Positions 1-8,739 are shown, counted from the stretch's first letter. The stretch: 64,000 nt of DNA from Flavobacterium potami (GCF_020026915.1 NZ_JAINUY010000002.1:558001-622000); one strand, 5' to 3'. Notes: generated by a model from the sequence alone, not told the origin. Made by a program: numbers and translations.

Positions 1-823
1 AGTTTATAATCCGAATGAATATCGCAATTACATTCGTTTAGGAAAAATGGATTATTTGTATGATAAAGTAGAGACGTATGACAAACTGAAAGATATTATT
101 AGAGGGAAATCTTCGCCTGATGAATTAACAAATATTCAAAAAGGAATGTCTGATATTGAACATCATATGCTGCATTTTCTTGATAATCATGATGAACAAC
201 GTTTAGCAAGTCCAGAATTTGCAGAGACACCAGAAAGAGGAAAACCATTGATGGTGGTTTCTGCTACGATCAGTACTTCGCCAACTATGATTTATTTTGG
301 TCAGGAAGTAGGAGAGGCGGGAAATGAAGATGCAGGTTTTGGTAAACGCTCAAGAACCTCGATTTTTGATTATATTGGAGTTCCAAATCACCAGCGTTGG
401 ATGAACAACGGAAAGTTTGATGGCGGACAATTATCAGATTCAGAAAAACAGCTTCGTGATTTTTATAAACGTTTACTAAATTTTACAATCAACAGCAGTG
501 CTTTGATGGGAAGTTTTGAGGAACTTCAGTCTGTAAATCGAGTAAATAATCAAGATTATGATGCTTTGTTGTATTCTTATGCGCGATGGTCAGAAAAACA
601 AAAACTGATTGTATTGGCTAATTTTTCTTCTGAAAAACAAAGTGAATTTAATTTGAAAGTGCCTTCGTCCCTAATTTTAAAATGGAATTTAAAAGATGGA
701 GAATATCAATTAAAAGAACAATTGTATCAAACCAAGACTTTTGTTTTAAAAGTTCAAAATGGAGAAGGAACAGCAAAAGTTGAGATTCAGCCGTCTGAAT
801 CTTTGATTTTAGAATTGAAATAA
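1..823 (+). CDS. GH13 alpha-amylase family protein, C-terminal part (5' end outside window)
   Basis: The reading frame is open from the first bases, so the gene begins before the window; the first in-frame ATG (47) is internal. The visible part carries the GH13 conserved region IV (FLDNHDEQR, with the transition-state-stabilising His-Asp), then the end of the TIM barrel with the loop MIYFGQEVGE, and a beta-rich C-terminal domain of about 90 residues. GH13 enzymes cleave or rearrange alpha-glucans such as starch and maltodextrin. The catalytic Asp nucleophile and Glu acid lie upstream of the window, so activity cannot be judged. It converges on a GH130 gene, and a shared hairpin follows. The exact GH13 subfamily is not decidable from this piece. 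Confidence 0.85.
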   Translation, partial: VYNPNEYRNYIRLGKMDYLYDKVETYDKLKDIIRGKSSPDELTNIQKGMSDIEHHMLHFLDNHDEQRLASPEFAETPERGKPLMVVSATISTSPTMIYFGQEVGEAGNEDAGFGKRSRTSIFDYIGVPNHQRWMNNGKFDGGQLSDSEKQLRDFYKRLLNFTINSSALMGSFEELQSVNRVNNQDYDALLYSYARWSEKQKLIVLANFSSEKQSEFNLKVPSSLILKWNLKDGEYQLKEQLYQTKTFVLKVQNGEGTAKVEIQPSESLILELK

Positions 824-841
824 AAAAAAGAACTTGCATAA

Positions 842-882
842 AAAAAACTTGTTTAGTGTTGAACAACCTAAACAAGTTTTTT
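842..882. terminator. Bidirectional intrinsic terminator between GH13 and GH130 genes
   Basis: A 15-bp perfect stem (AAAAAACTTGTTTAG at 842-856 pairing with 868-882) has an 11-nt loop. A-runs on one side and T-runs on the other suit termination on both strands between the convergent genes. Confidence 0.8.
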
Positions 883-886
883 GTTT

Positions 887-1945
887 TTATATATCTTTTA
901 AAAGAGAAAGGATTTCTTTGATCGAAAATGTTGCACCACAAACAAATTCATCAGAAGCACCGTAATAAACGGTCAATGTATCTCCGTCCGGTTCTACAAT
1001 ATGACCATTTGTGAAAACTACATTTCCAAAAAAGCCACTCAATTCGTAATCTGTTTTAGGGAACATAATAGGCTCTTCGGTTCTGGAAATTACTTTTGAA
1101 GGATTTTTTAAATCCATTAAAAAAGCCCCTAAGCAATACTGATGAAACTCATTTGCACCATGGTAAATTTCTAGCCAGCCTTTTTCTGTTTTTATTGGAG
1201 ATGCACCTGCGCCAACTCTTTTACTGTCCCAGAGCTTCTTTCGGGTTTTAACGATACATTTATGATTTCCCCAATGAATGCCATCCGGAGAAGAAGCAAT
1301 CCAAATATAATTTCCTCCAATATCAACACTACTTGGCCGGTGTAATGCATAAAATAAACCATTTATTTTTTCTTCGAATATTGCGCAGTCTTTGTTATGA
1401 GCAGGAAAAATCATTCCGTGTTTCTGGAAATTTTTCCAATCGGTTGTCGTTCTTAAACCAACGCCAACACCATTATCTGAAACAGAAGTAAATGTTAGGT
1501 AATATTTTCCTTCAATTAAGGAAACTCTGCAATCTTCAATCCCGAAAGTTTCTAAAATACCTTCACCAACTAAATGAGGGTAATCTTCAGGTTCATAGAA
1601 ATGTTTTCCGTCTTCGCTACACAATAATCTTATGTGGGATAAAGTCGTTAAATAATCAATTCCCTGATAGTTTATAACCCGAGCGTCTGTTGCAATAAGT
1701 TCAGGATGATCTTTTAAAATCTCAATAATTTGAATAGTTCCTGATGCTGTAAGGATTGGAAATGAAATAATATTTTCAATTTGTTTAGGTCTTTCTGCAA
1801 CTCGTACAGCCAGCCAGGTTTTATTTTGAAACTGAAATACGCCCGGATTTAAGAGACAGGTTATTTCTAAACCTTCTCTGCTTGGTGGTATGTCTGATGG
1901 TGATAATAATGGGTTTTCTATAAAACGATTGGCAATATCTCTCAT
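887..1945 (-). CDS. GH130 family glycoside phosphorylase
   Basis: The 352-residue protein has the five-bladed propeller layout of GH130, with recognisable stretches RVGAGASPIKTEKGWLEIYHG-type (two shorter motifs: VGAGASP and WLEIYHG), FGIEDCRVS and the C-terminal VYYGASDEFV. GH130 enzymes use inorganic phosphate to split beta-mannosides, giving mannose 1-phosphate and a shorter sugar. No signal peptide is visible, so it should act in the cytosol on imported oligosaccharides. ATG start at 1945. It converges with a GH13 gene, so it may be its own transcription unit. Family assignment is firm; the particular substrate (mannobiose, mannosyl-glucose, mannosyl-N-acetylglucosamine) is not visible. 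Confidence 0.85.
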   Translation of the reverse strand: MRDIANRFIENPLLSPSDIPPSREGLEITCLLNPGVFQFQNKTWLAVRVAERPKQIENIISFPILTASGTIQIIEILKDHPELIATDARVINYQGIDYLTTLSHIRLLCSEDGKHFYEPEDYPHLVGEGILETFGIEDCRVSLIEGKYYLTFTSVSDNGVGVGLRTTTDWKNFQKHGMIFPAHNKDCAIFEEKINGLFYALHRPSSVDIGGNYIWIASSPDGIHWGNHKCIVKTRKKLWDSKRVGAGASPIKTEKGWLEIYHGANEFHQYCLGAFLMDLKNPSKVISRTEEPIMFPKTDYELSGFFGNVVFTNGHIVEPDGDTLTVYYGASDEFVCGATFSIKEILSLLKDI

Positions 1946-1976
1946 GTTGTTCGTGTTCTAGTTACCATTAAGGTAT

Positions 1977-2008
1977 AAAAAAAAGCTGATACTTAATTGT
2001 ATCAGCTT
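1977..2008 (-). terminator. Intrinsic terminator after the superoxide dismutase gene
   Basis: On the minus strand, AAGCTGATAC pairs with GTATCAGCTT around a 6-nt loop and is followed by a run of T. It closes the lipid/SOD operon just after the sod stop. Confidence 0.8.
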
Positions 2009-2013
2009 CTTTT

Positions 2014-2793
2014 CTATACTTTTTTAACCTTTTTGAGGGCTTCAATGTAGTATTCGTTTACTTTTTCCCAGTTGATATGTTGGTAGAAAGCATCAACATA
2101 ACTTCCTTTTCTGTTTTGATAATCGAGATAATAAGCATGTTCCCAAAGATCAATTCCCATAATTGGAGTTCCTGGAATCAAAGCGTTTTTCATTAACGGA
2201 TTATCTTGGTCTTCAGTTGTTGTGATCTGCAATTTACCATAGCGATCCACAACCAGCCAGACCCATCCAGAACCAAACTGTTTTTCTGATTGCGCTTTAA
2301 ATTGATTCGTTAAGTTGTTAAAAGAACCAAATTCTTTATTAATAGAACCAGCAAGCGTATCTTTAGGAGTTTGTTCTTTAGGTGTCAGAATGTTGAAATA
2401 CAAGGTATGATTGTAGTATCCACCCGCATTCTGACGAAGCTTTGCATTACTTAAATCCATTTTTTTCAAAATATCCTCAATAGGCATATTTTCAAACTCA
2501 GTAGAAACAATCTCTTTGTTGAAATTGTTTGTATAAGATAAATAATGCTTAGAATAATGAGTTTCTAATGTCAAGGTTCTAATGTCAGGCGCAAGACCAT
2601 CATAATTAAATGAGAGTTTTGTCATTTCAAAAGAACCGGGATCAGCTTTTACGTCATTTGGCGAACCAATAGATATTTTTTCTTCTTTCGTAGGAAGTGG
2701 TACTTCTACAACTTCAACAAGTTTATCATCTTTACAGGAAAATAATAGTAAAAATGAAGCTAAAGTGCTAAAAAGAACAACGTTTTTCTTCAT
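2014..2793 (-). CDS. sodA: Fe/Mn superoxide dismutase with lipoprotein signal
   Basis: The enzyme dismutates superoxide. All four metal ligands are present by comparison with E. coli SodA: H79 (LETHY), H129 (YYNHTLYF), D215 and H219 (DLWEHAYY). What is unusual is the N-terminus: a hydrophobic stretch ending LLLFSC puts a lipidated Cys at residue 20, followed by a charged linker before the catalytic domain, which starts near residue 58. The protein is therefore predicted to be membrane-anchored outside the cytoplasm rather than a normal cytosolic SOD. It is the last gene of a run with ACBP, psd, cdsA and the LUD gene, 8 bp downstream of ACBP, and a terminator follows. Whether Fe or Mn is used cannot be told. 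Confidence 0.9.
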   Translation of the reverse strand: MKKNVVLFSTLASFLLLFSCKDDKLVEVVEVPLPTKEEKISIGSPNDVKADPGSFEMTKLSFNYDGLAPDIRTLTLETHYSKHYLSYTNNFNKEIVSTEFENMPIEDILKKMDLSNAKLRQNAGGYYNHTLYFNILTPKEQTPKDTLAGSINKEFGSFNNLTNQFKAQSEKQFGSGWVWLVVDRYGKLQITTTEDQDNPLMKNALIPGTPIMGIDLWEHAYYLDYQNRKGSYVDAFYQHINWEKVNEYYIEALKKVKKV

Positions 2794-2801
2794 AATATAA
2801 T

Positions 2802-3071
2802 TTATTTTGATGTTAATGAATTGATAATCTCAATATAATTTTCTTTAGCTTCATCAACAGACATATGGCTAATTTGCATCCAGGCATTGGTTTTGAAAGC
2901 GTCCCTTAAATCAAAATTTTCAGATTGATTGTAAACCGCTGTTCCAAAAGTCGCCTGTTTGTAAAAAGCATACAGCCTTAGCTGCACATCTTGCGGCAAT
3001 GAAGCCTGAGTCATTGTCATTGCAACTTCTACGGCTTCTGCAAAACGAATATCTAGATCTTTTTCTGCCAT
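2802..3071 (-). CDS. Acyl-CoA-binding protein (ACBP)
   Basis: This 89-residue protein has the ACBP four-helix pattern: a helix with FAEAVEVA, the ligand-proximal LYAFYKQATFG stretch (consensus LYGLYKQAT.G), and a Trp in NAWMQI. Such proteins bind long-chain acyl-CoA esters in the cytosol and deliver them to lipid synthesis. It starts 1 bp before the psd stop codon region ends and lies directly downstream of psd and cdsA, which supports a role in phospholipid supply. ACBP is mainly eukaryotic but is known in some bacteria, including Bacteroidota. No catalytic activity is expected. Confidence 0.9.
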   Translation of the reverse strand: MAEKDLDIRFAEAVEVAMTMTQASLPQDVQLRLYAFYKQATFGTAVYNQSENFDLRDAFKTNAWMQISHMSVDEAKENYIEIINSLTSK

Positions 3072-3725
3072 TTATGCTTTAGTAGCAATAATTGTTTTTC
3101 CGCCAACAGCTACCTGATTTAGCTCAACGTTAATTGGTGTGCCTAAAGGTAAAAATAAATCTACTCTTGAACCAAATTTAATAAAACCAGCATCTGTTCC
3201 TTGTACTACTTGCATTCCTTCTTGCGCATAGTTTACAATTCTACGAGCCAATGCACCAGCAATTTGTCTGTATAAAATAGCGCCGAAAGTTTCATTCTCG
3301 ATTACAACGGTAGTTCTTTCATTTTCTTCACTTGCTTTTGGATGCCATGCTACAAGAAATTTTCCCGGGTGATATTTGCTAAATTTAATGATACCATCCA
3401 TTGCGTATCGTGTAACGTGTACATTGATTGGTGACATGAAAATAGATACTTGAAGACGTTTGTCTTTAAAGTATTCTCCTTCGTAAACCTCTTCAATAAC
3501 CACAACTTTTCCATCAACAGGAGCAAGGATATGATCGCTGTTTCGAATTGCAATTCTTTTAGGGTTTCTAAAAAATTGTAAAATGATAATTAAAACTATT
3601 AAAGCGAAAATTTGTACAAGCTTTTGCAACCAATAAATATCAATAAACTGGTCAGCTAATAAAACCACAACAACAGTAAAAATTACACCTATTAAAATAG
3701 ACGGGCCACCTTCTTTATGAAACAT
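3072..3725 (-). CDS. psd: Phosphatidylserine decarboxylase proenzyme
   Basis: This enzyme converts phosphatidylserine to phosphatidylethanolamine at the membrane. The 217-residue form is the short type, with N-terminal hydrophobic segments (about residues 9-50), the HVTRYAMDG stretch, and the FGSRVD site where Gly-Ser self-cleavage creates the pyruvoyl cofactor. It overlaps the end of cdsA by 11 bp and abuts ACBP, so the three are translationally close and likely co-transcribed. CdsA makes the CDP-diacylglycerol needed for the phosphatidylserine that Psd then uses, so the gene pair covers neighbouring steps of one pathway. Confidence 0.95.
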   Translation of the reverse strand: MFHKEGGPSILIGVIFTVVVVLLADQFIDIYWLQKLVQIFALIVLIIILQFFRNPKRIAIRNSDHILAPVDGKVVVIEEVYEGEYFKDKRLQVSIFMSPINVHVTRYAMDGIIKFSKYHPGKFLVAWHPKASEENERTTVVIENETFGAILYRQIAGALARRIVNYAQEGMQVVQGTDAGFIKFGSRVDLFLPLGTPINVELNQVAVGGKTIIATKA

Positions 3726-4605
3726 AATATAAAATTTGATAAAATAAAAATATAATTGGTGCTACAAATATAACACTATCTAATCGATCTAGAATACCTC
3801 CGTGTCCAGGCATGATGGAACCACTGTCTTTTATGCCAGCAATTCTTTTGAATTTAGATTCAATCAAATCTCCAATTGTTCCAAAAACACTCACGATTAA
3901 CGCAATTATGGTCCAGATTAAGATTGATTTATTGCTAAATTCAGCATTAGGCTGAATGTATAATTTAGAAATTAAAAATCCTGCAAAAGCTGCAAATACA
4001 ACCCCTCCAAGAAAACCTTCAATTGTTTTCTTAGGTGAAACGCGCTCAAATAATTTATGTTTTCCGATTGATTTTCCAACCAGATATGCAAAAGTGTCAT
4101 TGGTCCAAATCAATACAAATAATCCAATAATAATTTTAGGATTATAGTTGTTGGTCCCAAAAGAGATTTTAACAATAAAAATAAAAGGAAGTGTAATATA
4201 TCCTAATAGGTAAAGATATTTTGAAGAAATACTTATTTTCTGAACTGAATCATAAAATAAGAATATGATGCATTTTATTGAAACAACAATTGTAATAGCT
4301 AAAAGAATTAAATCCAGTTGCTTAATGTTGGTTTCTAAACTAATATTAGAATTGAATGTATCATTTAAGAATTTGCTAGTTTGTTTGTTGTAATGACTTA
4401 CAAGAATTGTAGCAGAATAAATTAAAGTACCAAAAAGAATGGAAAAGACTTTGTTTAAGTTTACAATATTAGAAAACTCATATATTGTTATCATTAGAAA
4501 AACACCAAAAAGAGTGATGAAGCTTTCTGTAGAAAACAATATGGAAGCTAATAATAAAGCGATATAAACAGCACCAGAAATGGTTCTCTTCAGTGTTTCG
4601 TTCAT
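3715..4605 (-). CDS. cdsA: Phosphatidate cytidylyltransferase
   Basis: CdsA makes CDP-diacylglycerol from phosphatidate and CTP in the inner membrane. The protein is almost entirely hydrophobic helices. It holds the family block RVSPKKTIEGFLGG and the C-terminal signature GDLIESKFKR..GIKDSG..MPGHGGILDRLDS. An upstream-extended start at 4650 is possible but would overlap the LUD gene; the ATG at 4605 leaves 1 bp after the LUD stop and starts with MNETLKRT, a normal family N-terminus, so I chose it. The end overlaps psd. Product length is 296 residues, close to the usual size. Confidence 0.95.
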   Translation of the reverse strand: MNETLKRTISGAVYIALLLASILFSTESFITLFGVFLMITIYEFSNIVNLNKVFSILFGTLIYSATILVSHYNKQTSKFLNDTFNSNISLETNIKQLDLILLAITIVVSIKCIIFLFYDSVQKISISSKYLYLLGYITLPFIFIVKISFGTNNYNPKIIIGLFVLIWTNDTFAYLVGKSIGKHKLFERVSPKKTIEGFLGGVVFAAFAGFLISKLYIQPNAEFSNKSILIWTIIALIVSVFGTIGDLIESKFKRIAGIKDSGSIMPGHGGILDRLDSVIFVAPIIFLFYQILYYVS

Positions 4606-4606
4606 C

Positions 4607-5212
4607 TTAAAGGTTTTCAAGAAGCAATAAATAAAGATTCTTTGCAACACTTCCGTATTGAGTAAAATCTTCTTCTTTCGCTTTTTCGAAATATTTTATG
4701 GTAGTAATGTTGGTAGGGTAGTCCCTTTCGTATTTACGTTTTATGGCACTTAATCCATCACTCTTCATTGGAAGAATTTGGCTTGTTGTTGCTATAATGA
4801 CAATATTTGTCGGTAATTCGTTTGGTTTATTTTGTCTGATCTGTTTAGAAGAAAATAAAATTGAACCTTCATCAGCAATCAGGTTTTCACAGCTTGCTAA
4901 TAGAAATTTTGGTTTTGTAGGAGCTTGAAAAAAAAGTTTGTTTTCTTCTAATAATGTAAAAAGTCCTGGCTCGTAACACAAAACTTCGCTTTCAAACCAA
5001 TCATTTTCTTCTAATATATTTTCAAATTGTTCAGCAAGTTCTTCTGCATTTTCACAGTATAAAAATTTACCTCCATTTTTTTTAAAATTGAAAATAAATT
5101 GCTCGTCTAAAGATAAATGACTGTTCTGCGCAGATGTACCTGCATATTCGCTTTCGTTCTCTTCGTCTGAAGCGGCTTCACTAGAGCCAAATATTTTTTT
5201 GAAAAAATTCAT
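4607..5212 (-). CDS. LUD-domain (lactate utilization / YkgG-LutC type) protein
   Basis: The 201-residue protein has an acidic, low-complexity N-terminal tail (residues 10-30), then a single LUD domain with the motif LLASCENLIADEGSI and later IVIIATTSQILP. LUD proteins include LutC of the lactate oxidation complex, but solitary copies such as this occur widely in Bacteroidota next to ftsH and cdsA, and their job is unsettled. The lutA/lutB partners are absent nearby. A -7 promoter box lies 40 bp upstream, so the gene probably starts the lipid operon. A link to lactate is therefore weak here. Confidence 0.75.
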   Translation of the reverse strand: MNFFKKIFGSSEAASDEENESEYAGTSAQNSHLSLDEQFIFNFKKNGGKFLYCENAEELAEQFENILEENDWFESEVLCYEPGLFTLLEENKLFFQAPTKPKFLLASCENLIADEGSILFSSKQIRQNKPNELPTNIVIIATTSQILPMKSDGLSAIKRKYERDYPTNITTIKYFEKAKEEDFTQYGSVAKNLYLLLLENL

Positions 5213-5251
5213 TTTTTATATGAAATGCTTTACATGTTAATTGAAAACGTT

Positions 5252-5259
5252 CAAAGATA
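5252..5259 (-). promoter_or_regulatory. -7 promoter box for LUD-cdsA-psd-ACBP-sod operon
   Basis: TATCTTTG on the minus strand matches TAnnTTTG exactly, 40 bp upstream of the LUD ATG. The -33 element is not clear because this region is occupied by the ftsH terminator. Confidence 0.5.
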
Positions 5260-5261
5260 AA

Positions 5262-5300
5262 AAAATCTTAATTCAAAAGGGTGTTTTGAATTAAGATTTT
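5262..5300 (-). terminator. Intrinsic terminator after ftsH
   Basis: A perfect 17-bp stem (5262-5278 with 5284-5300) closes on a 5-nt loop; read on the minus strand it ends in a T-run. It separates rsfS-ftsH from the lipid operon. Confidence 0.8.
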
Positions 5301-5328
5301 GAAAATTTATTACGTTTTTCGTAATTAT

Positions 5329-7254
5329 TTATGAAACAACTTCTTCTAAATTTTTATCAAAAGTTCGTTTTCCGAAAATGTTTTCCAAATCATCTTTAAA
5401 GATAACTTCTTTTTCAATCAGAATATCAGCAAGTTGATTCAGTTTGTCTTTGTTTTCCTCTAAAATTTGAATAGCTCTTTGGTATTGGCCTTCGATTAAT
5501 TCTGAAATTTCAGCATCAATGATTTTTGCAGTTTCGTCAGAATATGGTTTAGAGAAATTGTATTCGCTTTGTCCAGTTGAATCGTAATACGTAACGTTAC
5601 CAATCTTATCGTTCAATCCGTAGATTGTGACCATGGCACGAGCTTGACGTGTTACTTTTTCTAAGTCGCTCAACGCACCAGTAGAAATTCTGTCGAAAGT
5701 TACTTTTTCAGCAGCTCTTCCTCCCATAGTAGCACACATTTCGTCTAACATTTGATCTGTTCTTACGATTTGTCTTTCTTCTGGTAAATACCATGCAGCT
5801 CCTAAACTTTGTCCTCTAGGTACAATAGTTACTTTAATAAGAGGAGCAGCGTGCTCCAACATCCAGCTTACAGTTGCATGACCCGCTTCGTGAATAGCAA
5901 TTGCTCTTTTCTCTTCTGGAGTAATGATTTTGTTTTTCTTTTCTAAACCACCGATAATTCGATCCACAGCGTCAAGAAAATCTTGTCTATCCACAGCTGG
6001 TTTGTTGTTACGTGCAGCAATTAAGGCAGCTTCGTTACAAACATTCGCAATATCAGCACCAGAGAATCCTGGAGTTTGTTTGGCTAAGAAATCTAAATCA
6101 AGACCTTCAACTTTTTTGATTGGTTTTAAGTGTACTTGAAAGATTTCTGCTCTTTCGCGAATATCTGGTAAATCAACAAAAATTTGTCTGTCAAAACGTC
6201 CGGCACGCATTAAAGCTTTATCCAGAACGTCAGCTCTGTTTGTTGCAGCCAAAACAATTACGTTAGAGTTTGTACCAAAACCATCCATCTCTGTTAGTAA
6301 TTGGTTCAATGTGTTTTCTCTCTCATCGTTTCCGCCAGACATATTGCTTTTTCCTCTCGCTCTACCAACAGCATCAATTTCGTCGATGAAAATGATAGCA
6401 GGAGATTTTTCTTTAGCTTGTTTGAACAAATCACGTACACGTGAAGCTCCGACTCCTACGAACATTTCTACGAAATCAGAACCTGATAAAGAGAAGAAAG
6501 GTACTTGTGCCTCACCAGCAACAGCTTTTGCCAATAACGTTTTACCAGTTCCTGGAGGTCCTACAAGTAAAGCTCCTTTAGGAATTTTACCTCCTAGATT
6601 GGTATATTTCTCAGGATTTTTAAGGAATTCAACGATTTCCTGAATTTCTTCTTTAGCGCCTTCTAAACCAGCAACATCTTTAAACGTAGTTTTGATATCT
6701 GTTTTTTCGTCAAAAAGTTTAGCTTTCGATTTTCCGATATTGAAAATCTGTCCGCCACCTCCAGCGCCTCCGCCAGACATTTTACGCATAATGAAGATCC
6801 ATACCCCCACAATGATGATGATAGGAAGTAAGCTGATTAAAATATCGCTCCAGTTGTTTTTTTGAAGAAAGTTGAAATCTTTCAATTTTCCTTCACTAAC
6901 TGCTTTTTCTAATTTAGTCTGAAAGATTTGATCATTACCAATTTCCAAAGTGTAATGTGGACCTTTGTTTGGTTGTTTAAAAATATCTTCTGCAACTTTT
7001 TTATTTGCCGGGTCTTTAAGAGCCGCAGCATTTAAATATACTTCTGCTTCTGCTTTGTTAAAAACAATAACTTTTTCAATCTGACCTTTTTCTAAAAGCG
7101 TATTGAATTTAGAAGAAGTTAATTGAGCAGGTTCGCTTAAGCTTGATCCTCCTGTGGCAAAACTTATGAATAAAAAAACTAAAAGTATTGCGGTATATAT
7201 TAACCAAGGACTTATTTTAAATTTATTCGGATTTGGATTATTATCTTTAGCCAT
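5329..7254 (-). CDS. ftsH: ATP-dependent zinc metalloprotease FtsH
   Basis: FtsH extracts and degrades membrane and some soluble proteins. The 641-residue protein has two TM helices (about 14-33 and 136-156) flanking a periplasmic part, a Gly-rich linker, an AAA+ domain with Walker A GPPGTGKT (232-239) and Walker B IIFIDEID (287-294), and an M41 peptidase domain with the zinc motif HEAGH (455-459). All key residues are intact. It lies 15 bp downstream of rsfS and ends at a strong terminator, so the two form an operon. Family length and layout are normal. Confidence 0.98.
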   Translation of the reverse strand: MAKDNNPNPNKFKISPWLIYTAILLVFLFISFATGGSSLSEPAQLTSSKFNTLLEKGQIEKVIVFNKAEAEVYLNAAALKDPANKKVAEDIFKQPNKGPHYTLEIGNDQIFQTKLEKAVSEGKLKDFNFLQKNNWSDILISLLPIIIIVGVWIFIMRKMSGGGAGGGGQIFNIGKSKAKLFDEKTDIKTTFKDVAGLEGAKEEIQEIVEFLKNPEKYTNLGGKIPKGALLVGPPGTGKTLLAKAVAGEAQVPFFSLSGSDFVEMFVGVGASRVRDLFKQAKEKSPAIIFIDEIDAVGRARGKSNMSGGNDERENTLNQLLTEMDGFGTNSNVIVLAATNRADVLDKALMRAGRFDRQIFVDLPDIRERAEIFQVHLKPIKKVEGLDLDFLAKQTPGFSGADIANVCNEAALIAARNNKPAVDRQDFLDAVDRIIGGLEKKNKIITPEEKRAIAIHEAGHATVSWMLEHAAPLIKVTIVPRGQSLGAAWYLPEERQIVRTDQMLDEMCATMGGRAAEKVTFDRISTGALSDLEKVTRQARAMVTIYGLNDKIGNVTYYDSTGQSEYNFSKPYSDETAKIIDAEISELIEGQYQRAIQILEENKDKLNQLADILIEKEVIFKDDLENIFGKRTFDKNLEEVVS

Positions 7255-7269
7255 TTAATGAAAGTTTCT

Positions 7270-7641
7270 TTAGTATTTGTTCTCGATTGTAGTTATTTTG
7301 GCATCACCCCAAAGGCTCTCGATGTTGTAATATTCGCGAATGTGTTTTTGGAAAACGTGCACTACGATGTGTACATAATCCATTAAAACCCATTCTGCAT
7401 TATCGGTTCCTTCTACGTGCCAAGGCTTATCTTTTAAGTCTTTTGATACAGTTTTTTGAATTGAGTTTACGATGGCGTTAACTTGGGTATTTGAACTACC
7501 GTTGCAGATTACGAAATAATCGCATACAGCTGTATCTATTTCTCTTAAGTCAAGAATATCGATATCATTTCCTTTTACTTCTTCAATCCCTTTGATTATG
7601 TTCGCCAGTAGAACATCATTATTAATAGTCTTTTTCGCCAT
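7270..7641 (-). CDS. rsfS: Ribosome silencing factor RsfS
   Basis: RsfS binds ribosomal protein L14 and blocks subunit joining when nutrients fall. The 123-residue protein shows the family core: DIDILDLREIDTAVCDYFVICNGSS, HVEG, and WVLMDYVHIVVHVF followed by YYNIESLWGDA (each a standard RsfS block). It leads into ftsH with a 15-bp gap. ATG start at 7641; 94 bp separate it from the divergent birA gene, so both promoters must lie there. A near-match -7 box (TAACTTTA) is present on the minus strand but I do not rely on it. Confidence 0.95.
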   Translation of the reverse strand: MAKKTINNDVLLANIIKGIEEVKGNDIDILDLREIDTAVCDYFVICNGSSNTQVNAIVNSIQKTVSKDLKDKPWHVEGTDNAEWVLMDYVHIVVHVFQKHIREYYNIESLWGDAKITTIENKY

Positions 7642-7735
7642 GAATTATTTTATATGTGAATTTGTAAAGTTACCAAATTTTGTGATTATTTTTGAACCTT
7701 AACAAAATATTAAATTAAGAATTTTAAATTATTTA

Positions 7736-8464
7736 ATGAAACTAATCAAACTCGATGCCATAGATTCTACAAATGACTTCCTTAAAGCATTGGCAAGTCA
7801 GGATGAAGTGGAGAATTTCACGATCGTAACGGCTGAAAATCAGACAAAAGGGAAAGGACAAGTTGGTGGTGTATGGAAGACTCAAGCGGGTAAAAACTTA
7901 ACTATGAGCGTTTTGGTGAAAGATTTTCTCTTTAATAATGAAGAATTTTTTAATTTGAGTGTATTGGTGTCTTTATCGGTTGCAGAGATTTTAAAATCGT
8001 TAAATATTCCTGATATCTTTATTAAATGGCCAAACGACATTCTGTCATACAATAAGAAATTGGTTGGCATATTAATCGAAAATACCTTAAAAAGCGATGG
8101 CAGAATCGTGTCAGTTGTTGGAATTGGAATAAATGTAAATCAAACCGATTTTGACGAATTACCAAATGCTTCTTCATTGGCAGTAATTGCAGGAAAATCT
8201 TTTGATAAAGAAGGATTGGCAATTTTAATCGTCGAAAAACTAAAAGAGAAAATCCAATCTTGGAAAACCGAATCGCAAAATTTCTGGAACGATTACTTTA
8301 ATTTTTTATTTAAAAAAGGCGTTCCAACTGCCTTTAGAGACAATAATAACAAAGATTTCATGGGGATCATTCAAGGCGTTTCTTCCATTGGAAAACTGCA
8401 GGTTTTGTTGGAAGATGATTCTGTAGTGGAATTTGAGATTAAAGAAGTGAAGATGCTTTATTGA
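7736..8464 (+). CDS. birA: Biotin--[acetyl-CoA carboxylase] ligase
   Basis: This enzyme activates biotin with ATP and attaches it to carboxylase carrier proteins. The 242-residue protein begins directly with the catalytic domain (DSTNDFLK), then the biotinyl-AMP loop KGKGQVGGVW, which deviates from the usual GRGRxGRxW, the FIKWPNDI block, KLVGILIE with the active-site Lys, and GIGINVNQ. There is no N-terminal HTH, so it is a group I enzyme and cannot act as a biotin repressor. It is divergent from rsfS and followed by a repeat-rich gap. Confidence 0.93.
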   Translation: MKLIKLDAIDSTNDFLKALASQDEVENFTIVTAENQTKGKGQVGGVWKTQAGKNLTMSVLVKDFLFNNEEFFNLSVLVSLSVAEILKSLNIPDIFIKWPNDILSYNKKLVGILIENTLKSDGRIVSVVGIGINVNQTDFDELPNASSLAVIAGKSFDKEGLAILIVEKLKEKIQSWKTESQNFWNDYFNFLFKKGVPTAFRDNNNKDFMGIIQGVSSIGKLQVLLEDDSVVEFEIKEVKMLY

Positions 8465-8529
8465 GAGGGACAAAGTGACATAGTAACAAAGGTTAAAAGG
8501 TTTTCTTTCGTTGTGAATAAATCGTTTAG

Positions 8530-8661
8530 TTTGTCATTTCGAGGAACGAGAAATCACACTAGTAACTCGATAAAGAATATTTTCAGTCTTTTGCGAAATC
8601 CCGCGTGTGATTTGCTTCGCCTGTTCGCTATCGCTTGGGTCTCGTTCCTCGAAATGACAAA
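8530..8661. repeat. Palindromic intergenic element with 22-bp terminal inverted repeats
   Basis: TTTGTCATTTCGAGGAACGA(GA) at 8530-8551 is the exact reverse complement of 8640-8661. A second nested pair, AATCACAC (8552-8559) and GTGTGATT (8605-8612), lies inside. There is no ORF inside. The layout resembles a MITE or REP-type element; no target-site duplication was recognised. Confidence 0.75.
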
Positions 8662-8707
8662 AATGCGGTAAAAACTTTGCGACTCCGCGACTTTGCGAGA
8701 GCATAAT

Positions 8708-8739
8708 AAAAAAAGTCCAATCGTTAGATTGGACTTTTT
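8708..8739. terminator. Intrinsic terminator between birA and SRPBCC gene
   Basis: AAAAAGTCCAATC pairs with GATTGGACTTTTT around a GTTA loop. Runs of A and T on either side suit both strands. Confidence 0.8.

Noticed and set aside
4606..4650. Longer cdsA start at 4650
   Set aside because: It would overlap the LUD gene; ATG 4605 leaves 1 bp after the LUD stop and fits the family N-terminus.
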